Below, piece by piece: positions 8,619 through 16,970 of a stretch of DNA of 47,980 nucleotides. Both the position numbers and the translations under genes were made by a program. Below the pieces are notes generated by a model. It was not told the DNA's origin. It did no database searches and was given only the letters and a program-made list of their open reading frames with translations. The DNA is taken from assembly GCA_943328795.2 (NCBI GenBank), contig CALQBK020000015.1, positions 1-47,980 on the forward strand. Direction: 5' to 3'. The stretch's first letter is position 1, and every line of letters begins with the position of its first letter. The DNA comes from Bifidobacterium breve (GTDB lineage Bacteria; Myxococcota_A; UBA796; SXON01).

Positions 8619-10874
8619 CTAGTGCGTGGTCTGGCGCACCTTTCGCCATGCGACGTCAGCAGCGTCCAACCCGCGCACAGCCACCTCGTTGGGGAACCCA
8701 AGCGAGGTGAGCGCGACAAACCCATCAAACGTCCGGGCCTGCCCCAGCGCCCATGCCTCGTGGGCCGCGATGCTCGCCGCCCGCGTAGCAAGGGCCGCGA
8801 GCTGGTGGCCCCGCGGCGTGAGCTCCGGGGACGGCGCAAACCCGATCCCGACGGCGGTCGTCGAACCCAGGTTCCAGGCCTGCGCCAGGAGCATGCCGAC
8901 GCTCGGATAGACGAGGTCCGCCACGCCTGACACGAACTCGGCACTCGCCGACTCCTCCGGCTTGCGAGATGGCCCGCAGCGGTAGACCACGAGCTTTCCG
9001 AGTCCATGCAGCAGCGCCGCGAGGTAGGCATCCCCTGCGGGGTCGAACACGATGCTCACCTCCGCTGCCACCGTTGAAACCTCGCGCAGGTGGTCCGCCT
9101 TCGCCTGGTGGTTCCGGGCCTGGAACACCTTGGCGTTCATGCTGGCCGACATCGCGATCTGCCAAAGCCGCCGATGCCCGAGGCGCATCACCGCCTCCGG
9201 GACGTTCGCAGGAGGCGAGGCGCCGAAGGCAGCGCTGCTCGCCTCCTCCCAGACCCGCTTGAGCATACCCGGCTCGCGGATCACGACTTCGACCACCTGT
9301 TTCTGGTCGATGTCTCCCGCGCGCAACAGCCAGTCTAGCCGACGGGCGCCCGTTGGAAAGAGGGGGAAGTCCAGCTGCGGGGCGCTGCACGCGCGGACGA
9401 GCCTGTCGATGAACAGCCAGTCGTTCCGACTCGGCGCCGTCTCGCGCAGCGAATGAAGACGCTCCGTGAGGTGCACCCGGACGTTGGGCACGTCCGGCTC
9501 GGCGACGACCTCTCCGCCGTCCCAAGGAGCGGGGCTCTCGACGAACAAAGATCGGGCGGTTGTGCGGGGCTCCGTCCGCGGCGCCTCGGACGGGCCGGCG
9601 ACCGACTCTTGAGCCGGGGCTCTGCGGGCGAAGAAGCGTCGCCACCAAGTCCGCCACAGGCTCGGGGTCGGCCGACGCCGCTCCAGGCTGTCGGCCGGCC
9701 CGTCGAACATCCGCTCGACCTGCCCCTGGGTATACGGCGGGACCATCGTGCGTCCTGCGACGAGGCGGGGCCGGGCGCCGCTGGGCGCCGTGGGTATAGG
9801 CAGGAAGCGGGTGTTCCCGGGCTCGCCGACAGCCCGCGGCTGCTCATGCATCCGGCGGGCCTGCACGCTCCCGGCCAGCGCGCGCTCCCGCTCGCAACGC
9901 TCTTCGTAAGCAAACCGCTCCAGCATGAATCGGGAGAGGAGCTCCTGGATGAGTTCCGACGAAGCGGGGCGGAGGAAGTCCACAAGCTCCGCCTGCATTT
10001 CGCGAGCACTCTGGTACCGATTGTCGGGTTCGAGGGCGAGGGCGCGCATCACGATGGCGTCGAGCCGCGGGGGGACAAGCGCGTTCGTCGCGCTTGGCGG
10101 CAAGACCTCGGCGCGACGAACGCGCTCGAGCGTGTCCACCTCGGACACGCCCTTGAACAGCCGGCGGCCCGTCAACATCTCGTGCAGCAACACCCCGAGC
10201 GCAAAGATGTCCGACCGATGGTCCAGGTGAAGCCCGTAGGCCTGCTCCGGCGACATGTACCCCAACTTCCCAGTGATCGCGCCCACGTCTGTCTTTTCGA
10301 CGCAAGTGGCAGCGCGGACGATCCCAAAGTCGCCGACCTTCACCTCACCAAGGTAGGACACCAGGATGTTGGACGGGTTGATGTCCCGGTGAACGATGTT
10401 GAGCGGCTCGCCGGTGATCGACGTGCGCTTGTGCGCGTACTCGAGGCCCTTCGCGGCCTCCATAGCGATGTACACGGCGAGCGCGGTCGGGAGCAGCGCG
10501 CGACGGCGCGCGAGCTTGGAGAGGATGACTTTGACGTCCTTCCCCTCCACGCACTCCATCGCGATGTAATAGTTGTCCTCGACCTTCCCGAAGTCGTACA
10601 TCCGGACGATGTTCGCAGCCTGCAGGACGGCGAACACCTTCGCCTCGTCCATGAACATTCGAACAAACCGATCGTCACTCGACGGCGGCGCGGAGATGCG
10701 CTTGATCGCCAGCAGGCTCTCGACGCCACCCGCGCCGAAGCTCATCGCGCGGAAGATCTCCCCCATGCCGCCAGAACCAATCCGATCGATCAGGTAGTAC
10801 TTGCCGAAGACCTCGATTCGTACAGGCGCGAGCTCGCGCTCCTCCTCGGCGGTAATCGGCTCACCGTCGTTCAT
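8619..10874 (-). CDS. Ser/Thr protein kinase fused to an HDOD domain
   Basis: About 751 residues. The N-terminal part is a Hanks-type kinase: P-loop GSGGMG at 33-38, catalytic Lys K58, alpha-C Glu E77, HRD at 152-154, DFG at 172-174 and the SPEQ motif near 198. The catalytic loop reads HRDINPSN, with Asn in place of the usual Lys two residues after the Asp, as often seen in myxobacterial kinases. A proline- and arginine-rich linker (about 330-480) follows. The C-terminal part (about 500-740) is an HDOD domain, seen in MRLGHRRLWQIAMS and HGLGKLVVY, which has HG rather than the catalytic HD. No membrane helix was seen, so it is probably cytoplasmic. The ATG at 10874 is preferred; an in-frame GTG lies at 10907. 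It follows fliE after 189 bp and may share its transcript. Targets are unknown. Confidence 0.88.
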   Translation of the reverse strand: MNDGEPITAEEERELAPVRIEVFGKYYLIDRIGSGGMGEIFRAMSFGAGGVESLLAIKRISAPPSSDDRFVRMFMDEAKVFAVLQAANIVRMYDFGKVEDNYYIAMECVEGKDVKVILSKLARRRALLPTALAVYIAMEAAKGLEYAHKRTSITGEPLNIVHRDINPSNILVSYLGEVKVGDFGIVRAATCVEKTDVGAITGKLGYMSPEQAYGLHLDHRSDIFALGVLLHEMLTGRRLFKGVSEVDTLERVRRAEVLPPSATNALVPPRLDAIVMRALALEPDNRYQSAREMQAELVDFLRPASSELIQELLSRFMLERFAYEERCERERALAGSVQARRMHEQPRAVGEPGNTRFLPIPTAPSGARPRLVAGRTMVPPYTQGQVERMFDGPADSLERRRPTPSLWRTWWRRFFARRAPAQESVAGPSEAPRTEPRTTARSLFVESPAPWDGGEVVAEPDVPNVRVHLTERLHSLRETAPSRNDWLFIDRLVRACSAPQLDFPLFPTGARRLDWLLRAGDIDQKQVVEVVIREPGMLKRVWEEASSAAFGASPPANVPEAVMRLGHRRLWQIAMSASMNAKVFQARNHQAKADHLREVSTVAAEVSIVFDPAGDAYLAALLHGLGKLVVYRCGPSRKPEESASAEFVSGVADLVYPSVGMLLAQAWNLGSTTAVGIGFAPSPELTPRGHQLAALATRAASIAAHEAWALGQARTFDGFVALTSLGFPNEVAVRGLDAADVAWRKVRQTTH

Positions 10875-11063
10875 GCCGCACGCCCCAAACCCCCTGCCCG
10901 GCTCCACTCAGCGGAGGCCAGACCCTGCTCACGCGGCGCCCCCGCCCCGCGGTGGGCGACGTCCGTTGCGATCGGCAAGGTGGAGTTGGCTTCCATTCGG
11001 GAGATTCTCTCATGGTGAACCACCGGGGTCTACCCGGGGGCGGTCGCCGGTCGGCGACGGGGC
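10875..11063. other. Intergenic stretch between fliE and the kinase gene
   Basis: A 189-bp gap without a credible gene. A GTCGCC-GACC-GGCGAC hairpin lies close after the fliE stop (about 11044-11059), with no T-tract on the transcribed strand, so it is not a convincing terminator. A GCCGATCG box is present but has no matching -35 box at the right distance. Confidence 0.4.
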
Positions 11064-11357
11064 TCAAATCGGCATGTTCCAAAGGGCTTGGTACGCGTCG
11101 ACGAGCTTGTCACGAACGCTGACCATGGCGCGCAGTGAGATGTTGGCCTCCTCCAACGCGATCATCGTGCCGTGCAAGTCCACGTCGCGACCGCTCGCCA
11201 GACCTTCCAGTTTGCCATCGGCGGCCTGCTGCGTCGCGTCCACGGCCCTCACGGCAGACTCCAGCATCCCCGCGAAACCGCCGGACCCGGGCTTGGCGGC
11301 GGCGGGCACACCCACGAGGTCGGCGCTCGGTGTGATGCCCTGGACGAGAGGTATCAT
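11064..11357 (-). CDS. fliE: FliE, MS ring-rod junction protein
   Basis: A 97-residue protein with the FliE pattern: a disordered start, then FAGMLESAVRAVDATQQAAD, the conserved VDLHGTMIALEEANISLRAMVSVRDKLVDAY helix pair and a short hydrophobic end. FliE joins the MS ring to the proximal rod and is one of the first exported flagellar subunits. The length is close to the usual 100-110 residues. It is the third gene of flgB-flgC-fliE and its ATG overlaps the flgC stop by 4 bp, indicating translational coupling. Confidence 0.93.
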   Translation of the reverse strand: MIPLVQGITPSADLVGVPAAAKPGSGGFAGMLESAVRAVDATQQAADGKLEGLASGRDVDLHGTMIALEEANISLRAMVSVRDKLVDAYQALWNMPI

Positions 11358-11779
11358 CGTCCAATCTCGAGCGCGCGCAGCGCCATGTCACGTGTCGCCT
11401 CGACAGCCGAACTATCTGCTTCATAGGCTCGGTTTGTCGACATCAGGTCCACCATCTCCTGCATGACGTCCACGTCCGGATACGAGACGTACCCGTCCGG
11501 TCCGGCGTCGGGGTGGCTGGGGTCGAAAACCCTCACCGGCGGCCGCCCGTCCGAGCCGATCCCCGTGACCACGACGCGTGACGTCGCGCGGTCGAGCTCG
11601 TCCCCGAACGGGTCCAACTGTCGGGCCTCGAAGGTCGGCACCTGACGTTGAAAAGGGCCGCCGGCGGCCGTGCGGGTCGTCCGGGCGTTCGCCATGTTGG
11701 TGGCGATCGTCTGCAGCCGGAGCCGCTCGGCCGAAAGCCCCGACGCGGCGACGTTGAATGTATCAATGATGTCGGACAT
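11354..11779 (-). CDS. flgC: FlgC, proximal rod protein
   Basis: A 141-residue rod protein. The N-terminus has the flagellar basal-body rod signature (FNVAASGLSAERLRLQTIATNMANA). The C-terminus has VDVMQEMVDLMSTNRAYEAD and MALRALEIGR, the conserved coiled-coil end shared by rod and hook proteins. The middle contains YVSYPDVDV, characteristic of FlgC. It is exported by the flagellar type III system without a cleaved signal. The start overlaps the end of flgB by one base, typical of a coupled flgB-flgC-fliE operon. Confidence 0.94.
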   Translation of the reverse strand: MSDIIDTFNVAASGLSAERLRLQTIATNMANARTTRTAAGGPFQRQVPTFEARQLDPFGDELDRATSRVVVTGIGSDGRPPVRVFDPSHPDAGPDGYVSYPDVDVMQEMVDLMSTNRAYEADSSAVEATRDMALRALEIGR

Positions 11780-12159
11780 CAGGTCCTCCCGTTGCTTGCG
11801 GCGAAGCGCAACAAGGCGAGGTGGCGGCCCATCCCCGTGCTGAGCGCGTTGTAAAGAAGGGAGTTCTCCGTGAGCTTGACCGACTCGGCCTCGGGCGAGA
11901 CCGAGTTGCCATCCAGCGCCCAGGCGACAGGCTCAATCTCACGAACGTCCTCCGTCACTGGGGTGGACTCCCCACGCTCGGCCGCGTCTACTGCGCGACC
12001 GAGGATGTCTGCAAACGGCACCTCCCGGGCGTGGTACCCGGGCGTGTCAGCGTTCGCGAGGTTTGCGGCAGATAACGTATGTTGAACCTGTCGAAGATCG
12101 AGCGCGCGGTGCACTCCGTCAGCGACAGAGTCAAAAAGCCGGAATGCGGTGGGCGTCAT
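11779..12159 (-). CDS. flgB: FlgB, proximal rod protein
   Basis: A 126-residue protein with the rod-protein N-terminus LRQVQHTLSAANLANADTPGYHAREVPF and the FlgB-type ending KLTENSLLYNALSTGMGRHLALLRFA. FlgB builds the most cell-proximal part of the rod. It is the first gene of the flgB-flgC-fliE unit. The ATG at 12159 has a GGAG ribosome site seven bases upstream. A sigma-28-like promoter lies at 12178-12204, its -10 box overlapping the stop codon of the preceding TPR gene. Confidence 0.92.
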   Translation of the reverse strand: MTPTAFRLFDSVADGVHRALDLRQVQHTLSAANLANADTPGYHAREVPFADILGRAVDAAERGESTPVTEDVREIEPVAWALDGNSVSPEAESVKLTENSLLYNALSTGMGRHLALLRFAASNGRT

Positions 12160-12177
12160 GGCTCACTCCACTTTCCT

Positions 12178-12204
12178 CTATCGGTCGGAAGCCGGTGGAC
12201 TTGA
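12178..12204 (-). promoter_or_regulatory. Sigma-28-like promoter of flgB-flgC-fliE
   Basis: On the minus strand: TCAAGTCC, 11 bases, ACCGATAG. The -10 box overlaps the stop codon of the TPR gene, and the flgB ATG is 19 bases beyond the end of the -10. The same -35 and -10 octamers occur unchanged before fliN. Confidence 0.75.
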
Positions 12205-14253
12205 GGCCTTTTTGCTCCGGCTCGCCGCGACACGTGCGTCAAAGCCAGCTTGCGCCTCGTCTTCCGTGCGCAGCCGGCTCCAGATGTCCCCGGGGACGCT
12301 CGGCGTTCCGGCGGTCCACGCGAGAAACCCGAGAGCGTCGGGGTCCACGAGGACCTTCGCGGCCTGTGCAGCGATCACCCGGGCATCATCCGGGTGCCCG
12401 GTCGCTACCAGGCAACGTGCCTCGTCCTCCTGCACCTCGGTCAGGGAGACCGAGGCAGGAAGGGGGTCCGGCCTCTTGCTGAACCCCACGAGCGCCTCCG
12501 CGCAGCGCCCGCTGTGGGCGTCGATCATCGCCCGGCGCAGCGCGGCCTCGGCGGCCTGCGGCGGGGGGCCCATCACCGTGGTGTACAAGGCCCAGGCGCC
12601 GAGGTCATTGCCGAGATCCTCCTGAATCGCCGCGCGCAGCAGCGTCATCCCCGCCGCGACTGCGGGATCGGGGGGGCGCGTGGCCAGCAGTTCAAGCGAC
12701 TGCTCGGCTTCGGGCGTGCTCCCGGACAGGCGATACAAACGCGCAATCGTGAGAATGGACGCCCGATCGTCAAGGCCCCGCCTGCCTTCGACCTCCGCCG
12801 CCGTGCGCATCAGATCGAGCGCGGGCTCGTACATGCTCAAGCGCTCGGCGGCCGCCGCAAGGTCGTAGAGCGGCTTCGGGTCATCGAGGTGGGCCACGAG
12901 CCCAGGCCGCCACACTCCGTCGTTCATCGCGAGCGCGTCCATGTCCCGGCCCGCCGCGAGCAGGTCCTCGACGCGAACCCGCCAGTCGCGAGTCAGGCGC
13001 ACCCCCGGCTCCCCCTCCAGGAAGCGACGGTCGCGGTCCACCAGCGTAGTCCACGCGTAGATCGCAAGCCGGGTGTCCGCTAGCGTCTCGCTGATCTGGC
13101 CGAGCAGGAACAGCGACTCGTACGCCTCGTCCCCGCCGCCCCGGCCCAGCCGCTCCAACACGGGGACCATCAGCGCCCACGCATCTGGCGACTGCTTGAG
13201 CAGGTTGAGCAGTGACGAGCGCGAGCGGAGCAAGGGGAGCCAGACGGCCGGCGGCCCACGGTTCGCGAGATCGGCGAGCGCCGCATCCGCGCCGGGCACG
13301 TCCCCAAGCAGGATCCGCGCGTCCACGACCAGGCGCAAGGCCATCATGGCCACGCCCTCGTCGCGATTCCCCACGGCCCTTTGCAGCACCGAGGCAGCCT
13401 CGTCCGCGCAGCCCCCGCGAAGGAGCAGCTCGCCCGCAACCAGCGACGACGACGCGCGCCCGGAGGTCAGGGCGAGCGTGCGCCCCGCAGTCACTGGATC
13501 GATGCCCGGCGTCATCAATGCGACGATCCCTTGGATCTCGGCCACGACCTCCGCATCCCCGCCCAAGCCCCGCGCCTCGACGGCCGAGGTCCCCGCGGCC
13601 GCCCACTCGCCGAGGGCGAGCTGGGCGCTGGCGCGCTGCAGGACGGCGGTGGCGCCGGGCGCCCCCAAGCGGGCGGCGACCGAAAAGTAGTACGCCGCCT
13701 CCCGTGAATGACCGAGATCCCGGTGCAGCGCGCCGAGGGCGTAGTGTGCGGCGGCATCGGCGGGGTCGAGCTTCGCGCGGAGCACCGCGACATGCTCCCA
13801 GGTGGGGTCCCCGACCTCGGCGTCGGTCCACCGCGGCATCGCGGGCATCACCAGCTCCGGACGGACGTCGCGCAGCATTTCGCGACCGCGCAACGGCACG
13901 AGCGGCGTACGCGGCGTGGCATCACATGCCCCGTCCCGTTGGAGAGGCGTCGGCCGGGCGGCCACGACGCTGGAGGTCCAGACGTCACCCTCCCGTCCAA
14001 GGGAGATCGAGGTGCCGGGCTCACGCATCGTCAGCGTGAACAGCCACACCGCCCCCATGTCCAGGAGCCTCCAGCTCCGGATGCCATCCAACGGCGCGTC
14101 GCCCAACTGCGGGCGCAAGTCGACGCTGTTGCCGTGCACTACGACCTCGACGCGACCCGGCACCACCATGGGGAGGACCTCCGCCGTCGCGCCGGGCGAG
14201 GGCGCGAAGCGGAGCGGTGCAGCGGCGGCAATGCCGATGAGCAACCAGATCAC
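12178..14253 (-). CDS. Secreted TPR-repeat protein of the fliD operon, function unknown
   Basis: A 691-residue protein not recognised as a standard flagellar component. The GTG at 14253 overlaps the upstream stop (GTGA) and gives a short signal peptide (residues 1-13, ending IGIAAAA), so it should be periplasmic or surface-located. Residues about 15-110 look beta-rich. From about 150 onward there are many helical pairs of TPR type (AAAHYALGALHRDLGHSREAAYYF, GGCADEAASVLQRAVGNRD, SMYEPALDLMRTAAE). The C-terminus is a charged Lys/Ser tail. It is the last gene of fliD-fliS-fliT-like-barrel-TPR. Periplasmic TPR proteins such as PflA/PflB scaffold flagellar motors in Campylobacter, so a motor-accessory role is a reasonable guess. 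No detailed similarity to PflA/PflB was visible. Confidence 0.7.
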   Translation of the reverse strand: MIWLLIGIAAAAPLRFAPSPGATAEVLPMVVPGRVEVVVHGNSVDLRPQLGDAPLDGIRSWRLLDMGAVWLFTLTMREPGTSISLGREGDVWTSSVVAARPTPLQRDGACDATPRTPLVPLRGREMLRDVRPELVMPAMPRWTDAEVGDPTWEHVAVLRAKLDPADAAAHYALGALHRDLGHSREAAYYFSVAARLGAPGATAVLQRASAQLALGEWAAAGTSAVEARGLGGDAEVVAEIQGIVALMTPGIDPVTAGRTLALTSGRASSSLVAGELLLRGGCADEAASVLQRAVGNRDEGVAMMALRLVVDARILLGDVPGADAALADLANRGPPAVWLPLLRSRSSLLNLLKQSPDAWALMVPVLERLGRGGGDEAYESLFLLGQISETLADTRLAIYAWTTLVDRDRRFLEGEPGVRLTRDWRVRVEDLLAAGRDMDALAMNDGVWRPGLVAHLDDPKPLYDLAAAAERLSMYEPALDLMRTAAEVEGRRGLDDRASILTIARLYRLSGSTPEAEQSLELLATRPPDPAVAAGMTLLRAAIQEDLGNDLGAWALYTTVMGPPPQAAEAALRRAMIDAHSGRCAEALVGFSKRPDPLPASVSLTEVQEDEARCLVATGHPDDARVIAAQAAKVLVDPDALGFLAWTAGTPSVPGDIWSRLRTEDEAQAGFDARVAASRSKKASSPPASDR

Positions 14254-14813
14254 AGCGTCACCACGACCCCAAGCCCAATCTTCACCGCGCTCAAGTCGAA
14301 GCCGCACACGGGTTCGTCGCCGCAAACCTCCCCGTGACGGCGCATCATCGCCCGGTATCCTCCGGAGATGTCGAGGAAGAACGCAGAATCGGTCGCCTGG
14401 AGCTCCCCGAGGTGGATTCGCGCGTTTCCCTCCACGAGCCCACCCCACTTCCACCCCCGACTGGTGGAGGCGTCGCCCTGTCCGGTCTGCTCGGCGAACG
14501 ACACCGTTGCAGGGCCCACGCCGAGGCCCAGGTCGACCCGGCCGAGAGCCTTGTGGAAGCCCACTAGTCCCGTGATCGGCAAGTAGCGGATCCAGCTCGT
14601 TGCATCGGTGACCTCACCCTCCGCGTCCACGAGGTTACCGCCCATCCGCCGGTACCCGACGAGCAATGTCACGCGGAGCCCACGGGGGAAGTCCGAGGAG
14701 GCCAGGACCTCTCCCGAGAGCGACTGGTCGCCGTACATCTGCGCGAGCATCGCATCGTTCACGCTCTCGCCCGAGAGACGAAGGCCCAAGGAGAGCCCCG
14801 ACAGGCCTGTCAC
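14250..14813 (-). CDS. Predicted beta-barrel or beta-rich protein, no recognisable signal peptide
   Basis: A 187-residue protein made largely of alternating hydrophobic and polar residues typical of amphipathic strands (GLRVTLLVGYRRM, GRVDLGLGVGPATVSF, AFFLDISGGYRAM, VKIGLGVVVTL). It therefore resembles a small outer-membrane barrel. Two cysteines (VCGDEPVCGF) could form a disulfide in an external loop. Oddly, the GTG start at 14813 leads straight into a strand-like sequence, and the frame extended upstream inside the preceding gene shows no signal peptide. It overlaps its neighbours by 4 bp on both sides (GTGA), so coupled translation with the fliT-like and TPR genes is likely. Function unknown; an outer-membrane partner of the TPR protein is possible. 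Confidence 0.6.
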   Translation of the reverse strand: MTGLSGLSLGLRLSGESVNDAMLAQMYGDQSLSGEVLASSDFPRGLRVTLLVGYRRMGGNLVDAEGEVTDATSWIRYLPITGLVGFHKALGRVDLGLGVGPATVSFAEQTGQGDASTSRGWKWGGLVEGNARIHLGELQATDSAFFLDISGGYRAMMRRHGEVCGDEPVCGFDLSAVKIGLGVVVTL

Positions 14814-15100
14814 TCTATCCCCGCCCGGTCGGCGTAAGCGCTGACGGCCCGCCGCCCCGCCCGCGCGCCCCGCAGCCGAGCCGTTATCCCCGCCTGACCA
14901 AGCCGCAGCGCTGCGAGCACGCGGTCCACCCGGGCTGCTAGCGCTGCTCGCTCGGCATCCGGGAGCACAGGGGCCAATGCCTGCACGCGAGCCACCAGGT
15001 CGCTGTACGTCGCCGAGTCGACGGGAAGCTCACGCTCGATGCTCCACACGCAGGTATCCAACCGGAGCAGGAGACCAGGCAGGTCGGACGCGTCCTTCAC
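14810..15100 (-). CDS. FliT-like flagellar export chaperone
   Basis: A 96-residue, almost all-helical protein immediately after fliS, the usual place of fliT. The C-terminal helix RLGQAGITARLRGARAGRRAVSAYADR matches the FliT pattern of a basic helix ending in GR-x-A-x-x-AY. The N-terminus has leucine-rich helices (LPGLLLRLDTCVWSIEREL). In enterics FliT guards the FliD cap protein and inhibits FlhDC; only the chaperone role would apply here. The ATG overlaps the fliS stop by 4 bp. The identification rests on position and a short motif. Confidence 0.6.
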   Translation of the reverse strand: MKDASDLPGLLLRLDTCVWSIERELPVDSATYSDLVARVQALAPVLPDAERAALAARVDRVLAALRLGQAGITARLRGARAGRRAVSAYADRAGIE

Positions 15101-15492
15101 GCCGGCGACTCCTCATGGTTGGCGAAGCGCGCCATCTCCAGCGCCTTTCTCCACGTCTCCTCGACCACCGCAGTGACCCGCTGGACCTCGGCCATCAGGG
15201 TCTGGTCGCGCGAGCGGCCAACCGCAGTGAGCTGGTGGATGCACCACGAGTACGTCTCGACCAGCGACTTTGCGATGCCGGGCGCAATCGACGGGTCAAA
15301 CGCAAGACGAAGCTCGATGAAGACGGCGCGAGCCACGTGAAGGTGAGCAACCAGGCCGTCGTGGTCACCCGCCGCGAGGCACTCTGCGGCCAGAGCCTCG
15401 CGTCGAACAGCCTCTGCGACGAGCATCACCAGGATGTCCTCGTTGGATGCGTGCTCAAGTTGGGTGCGGCGGTAGCTGGCGATGGCGCTCAT
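15097..15492 (-). CDS. fliS: FliS, flagellin export chaperone
   Basis: A 131-residue helical protein with the FliS layout: YRRTQLEHASNEDILVMLVAEAVRR at the start, a middle helix HLHVARAVFIELRLAFDPSIAPGIAKSLVETYSWCIHQL, and a C-terminal helix ending VVEETWRKALEMA. FliS binds the disordered C-terminus of flagellin in the cytoplasm, keeps it from polymerising and delivers it to FlhA. It starts 4 bp after fliD and overlaps the fliT-like gene. Its length matches the family (about 130 residues). Confidence 0.92.
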   Translation of the reverse strand: MSAIASYRRTQLEHASNEDILVMLVAEAVRREALAAECLAAGDHDGLVAHLHVARAVFIELRLAFDPSIAPGIAKSLVETYSWCIHQLTAVGRSRDQTLMAEVQRVTAVVEETWRKALEMARFANHEESPA

Positions 15493-15496
15493 GGGT

Positions 15497-16864
15497 TCAA
15501 CTCGAAGAAGAGGAGGATGAGGAGGACGTGGTGGAAGGCAACAGCGCGCTGATCGCGGACATGCCGGCGTTGAACCCTGCGATGGCCAGCTCCATTGCGG
15601 TGAATTGCTTCTCGAGACGCGCCTGGTAGGCCGCGAGCTGGTCCTCGTACGTCGCGATCCGTTGATCGTAGCTGCTGAGCTCCTCGTCCAGCGACTCGCT
15701 CCGGGTGGTGATCGACCCGTCGTCTCCGGTGAGCCCCTCGATGAGGCTCGTCATCGCTGCCGCGAAGCCGGCCGTCGAGTCTGTCACGAAGGAGGTGACG
15801 TCGTTCATGCCATCGTTCAGTGCTGTGGTGAGCGTAGCAGAGTCGAACTCGAGATCGCCGGTTTGCGTGGTCGTGATGCCGAGGCTCGACAGCGTGTCGT
15901 ATTCGCCGCCCGTCGAGTACTGGGAGCTGATCGCCGACTGGAGAGCACGGACCATGTCGGTGGGCTTACTCTCCCCGATGAAGCTGCCCTGAATGCCCTC
16001 GTCTGGATTCCAGGCCTTCTGCCCCCGCACGTAGGACATCACGGAGTTGTAGGCGGTCACGAGCGCACTCACCTTGGTGACCATGGACGTCGTGTTTCGA
16101 GCCACCGTGAGCGTGGCGGCCGATGCCGTGACATCGAGCGCGTTGATAGTGACCCCCTGGATGACGCCCGTGACCTCGTTGTTGGCGGAGGTCACGCTCA
16201 CCCCGTTCACCTGCAGCTCCGCGTCCAGCGCGTGCGTCACCTCGGTGAAGGCCGGCACCGTCCCGGTCCCACCGTCGAGGCCGGACGTGTCGATCGACAC
16301 GGTGTTGGCGGCGCCAGTGGAATCGGCGGCGACGACAAGTCGATACGGCGTCGTCGCGTCTCCGGTGTCCATCACATAGGCCGTTACGCCCGACACCTGC
16401 GCGTTGATGGCAGAAACGAGGTCGTCCAGGCTCGACTCGTCCGCGCCGATCGTGACGCTCGTCGTGACACCGGCGACCGTGAACCCCCAGGTGCCCTGGG
16501 CCATGGTGCCGCTCGACGTGCGGCTGGCGACGGCGTCGGAAACCTCCATCGCGCTCGACGCGAGCTGGTCCACCTGCACGGAGAGATGCCCGACCACTGC
16601 GTCGCCGGTGACGCTGATGCCCACGGCATCACTGTTCGAAGACCCGGTGACAGACCGGAACTCCGAGGACGTGTCGATAGCCTCAACCGCCGAGGACAGC
16701 GTCGCGAGCCGTGAAGCGAGCGTTCCGTACGCGTCCTTCCGAGCCGATACGACGCTCTTCTGTGCCTTGACGAGGTCAACGGTCGTCGAGTTCGCTGCGA
16801 CGAGCGAAGCGATGAGGGAGGCCGTGTCGATGCCGCTGACGATTCCACCCGTGAATGTGGACAT
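15497..16864 (-). CDS. fliD: FliD, filament cap protein
   Basis: A 455-residue hook-associated protein 2. The N-terminal FliD domain begins FTGGIVSGIDTASLIASLVAAN and includes a coiled-coil stretch. The C-terminal FliD domain contains NTTSMVTKVSALVTAYNSVMSYV, then MVRALQSAI, LSSLGITTTQTGDLEFD and a final coiled coil (EELSSYDQRIATYEDQLAAYQARLEKQFTAMELAI). Five subunits cap the growing filament. I chose the ATG at 16864 because GGAGG lies five bases upstream; an earlier in-frame start at 16897 is unlikely. The protein ends in nine consecutive serines, an unusual tail on the side expected to meet the FliT chaperone. It leads the fliD-fliS-fliT-like-barrel-TPR unit. Confidence 0.92.
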   Translation of the reverse strand: MSTFTGGIVSGIDTASLIASLVAANSTTVDLVKAQKSVVSARKDAYGTLASRLATLSSAVEAIDTSSEFRSVTGSSNSDAVGISVTGDAVVGHLSVQVDQLASSAMEVSDAVASRTSSGTMAQGTWGFTVAGVTTSVTIGADESSLDDLVSAINAQVSGVTAYVMDTGDATTPYRLVVAADSTGAANTVSIDTSGLDGGTGTVPAFTEVTHALDAELQVNGVSVTSANNEVTGVIQGVTINALDVTASAATLTVARNTTSMVTKVSALVTAYNSVMSYVRGQKAWNPDEGIQGSFIGESKPTDMVRALQSAISSQYSTGGEYDTLSSLGITTTQTGDLEFDSATLTTALNDGMNDVTSFVTDSTAGFAAAMTSLIEGLTGDDGSITTRSESLDEELSSYDQRIATYEDQLAAYQARLEKQFTAMELAIAGFNAGMSAISALLPSTTSSSSSSSSS

Positions 16865-16886
16865 GAAGTCCTCCGACATCGCCGAT

Positions 16887-16913
16887 ATCTCGGGCAATGC
16901 GACCGCGTGTTTC
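16887..16913 (-). promoter_or_regulatory. Weak sigma-28-like promoter of fliD
   Basis: On the minus strand: GAAACACG, 11 bases, CCCGAGAT. The spacing and the CCGA core agree with the other sites, but the -35 and the -10 end are the poorest of the set. The distance from the -10 end to the fliD ATG (23 bases) fits flgB, fliJ and fliN. Confidence 0.35.
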
Positions 16914-16970
16914 GTGAATTTGGCCCGGGGGCCGGGGGGCTAATACTACGACGACGAAAATGCCTCCGCG

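Noticed and set aside
10955-10985. A GCCGATCG box between fliE and the kinase gene
   Set aside because: The 8 bases at the required distance do not resemble the TCAA -35 box.
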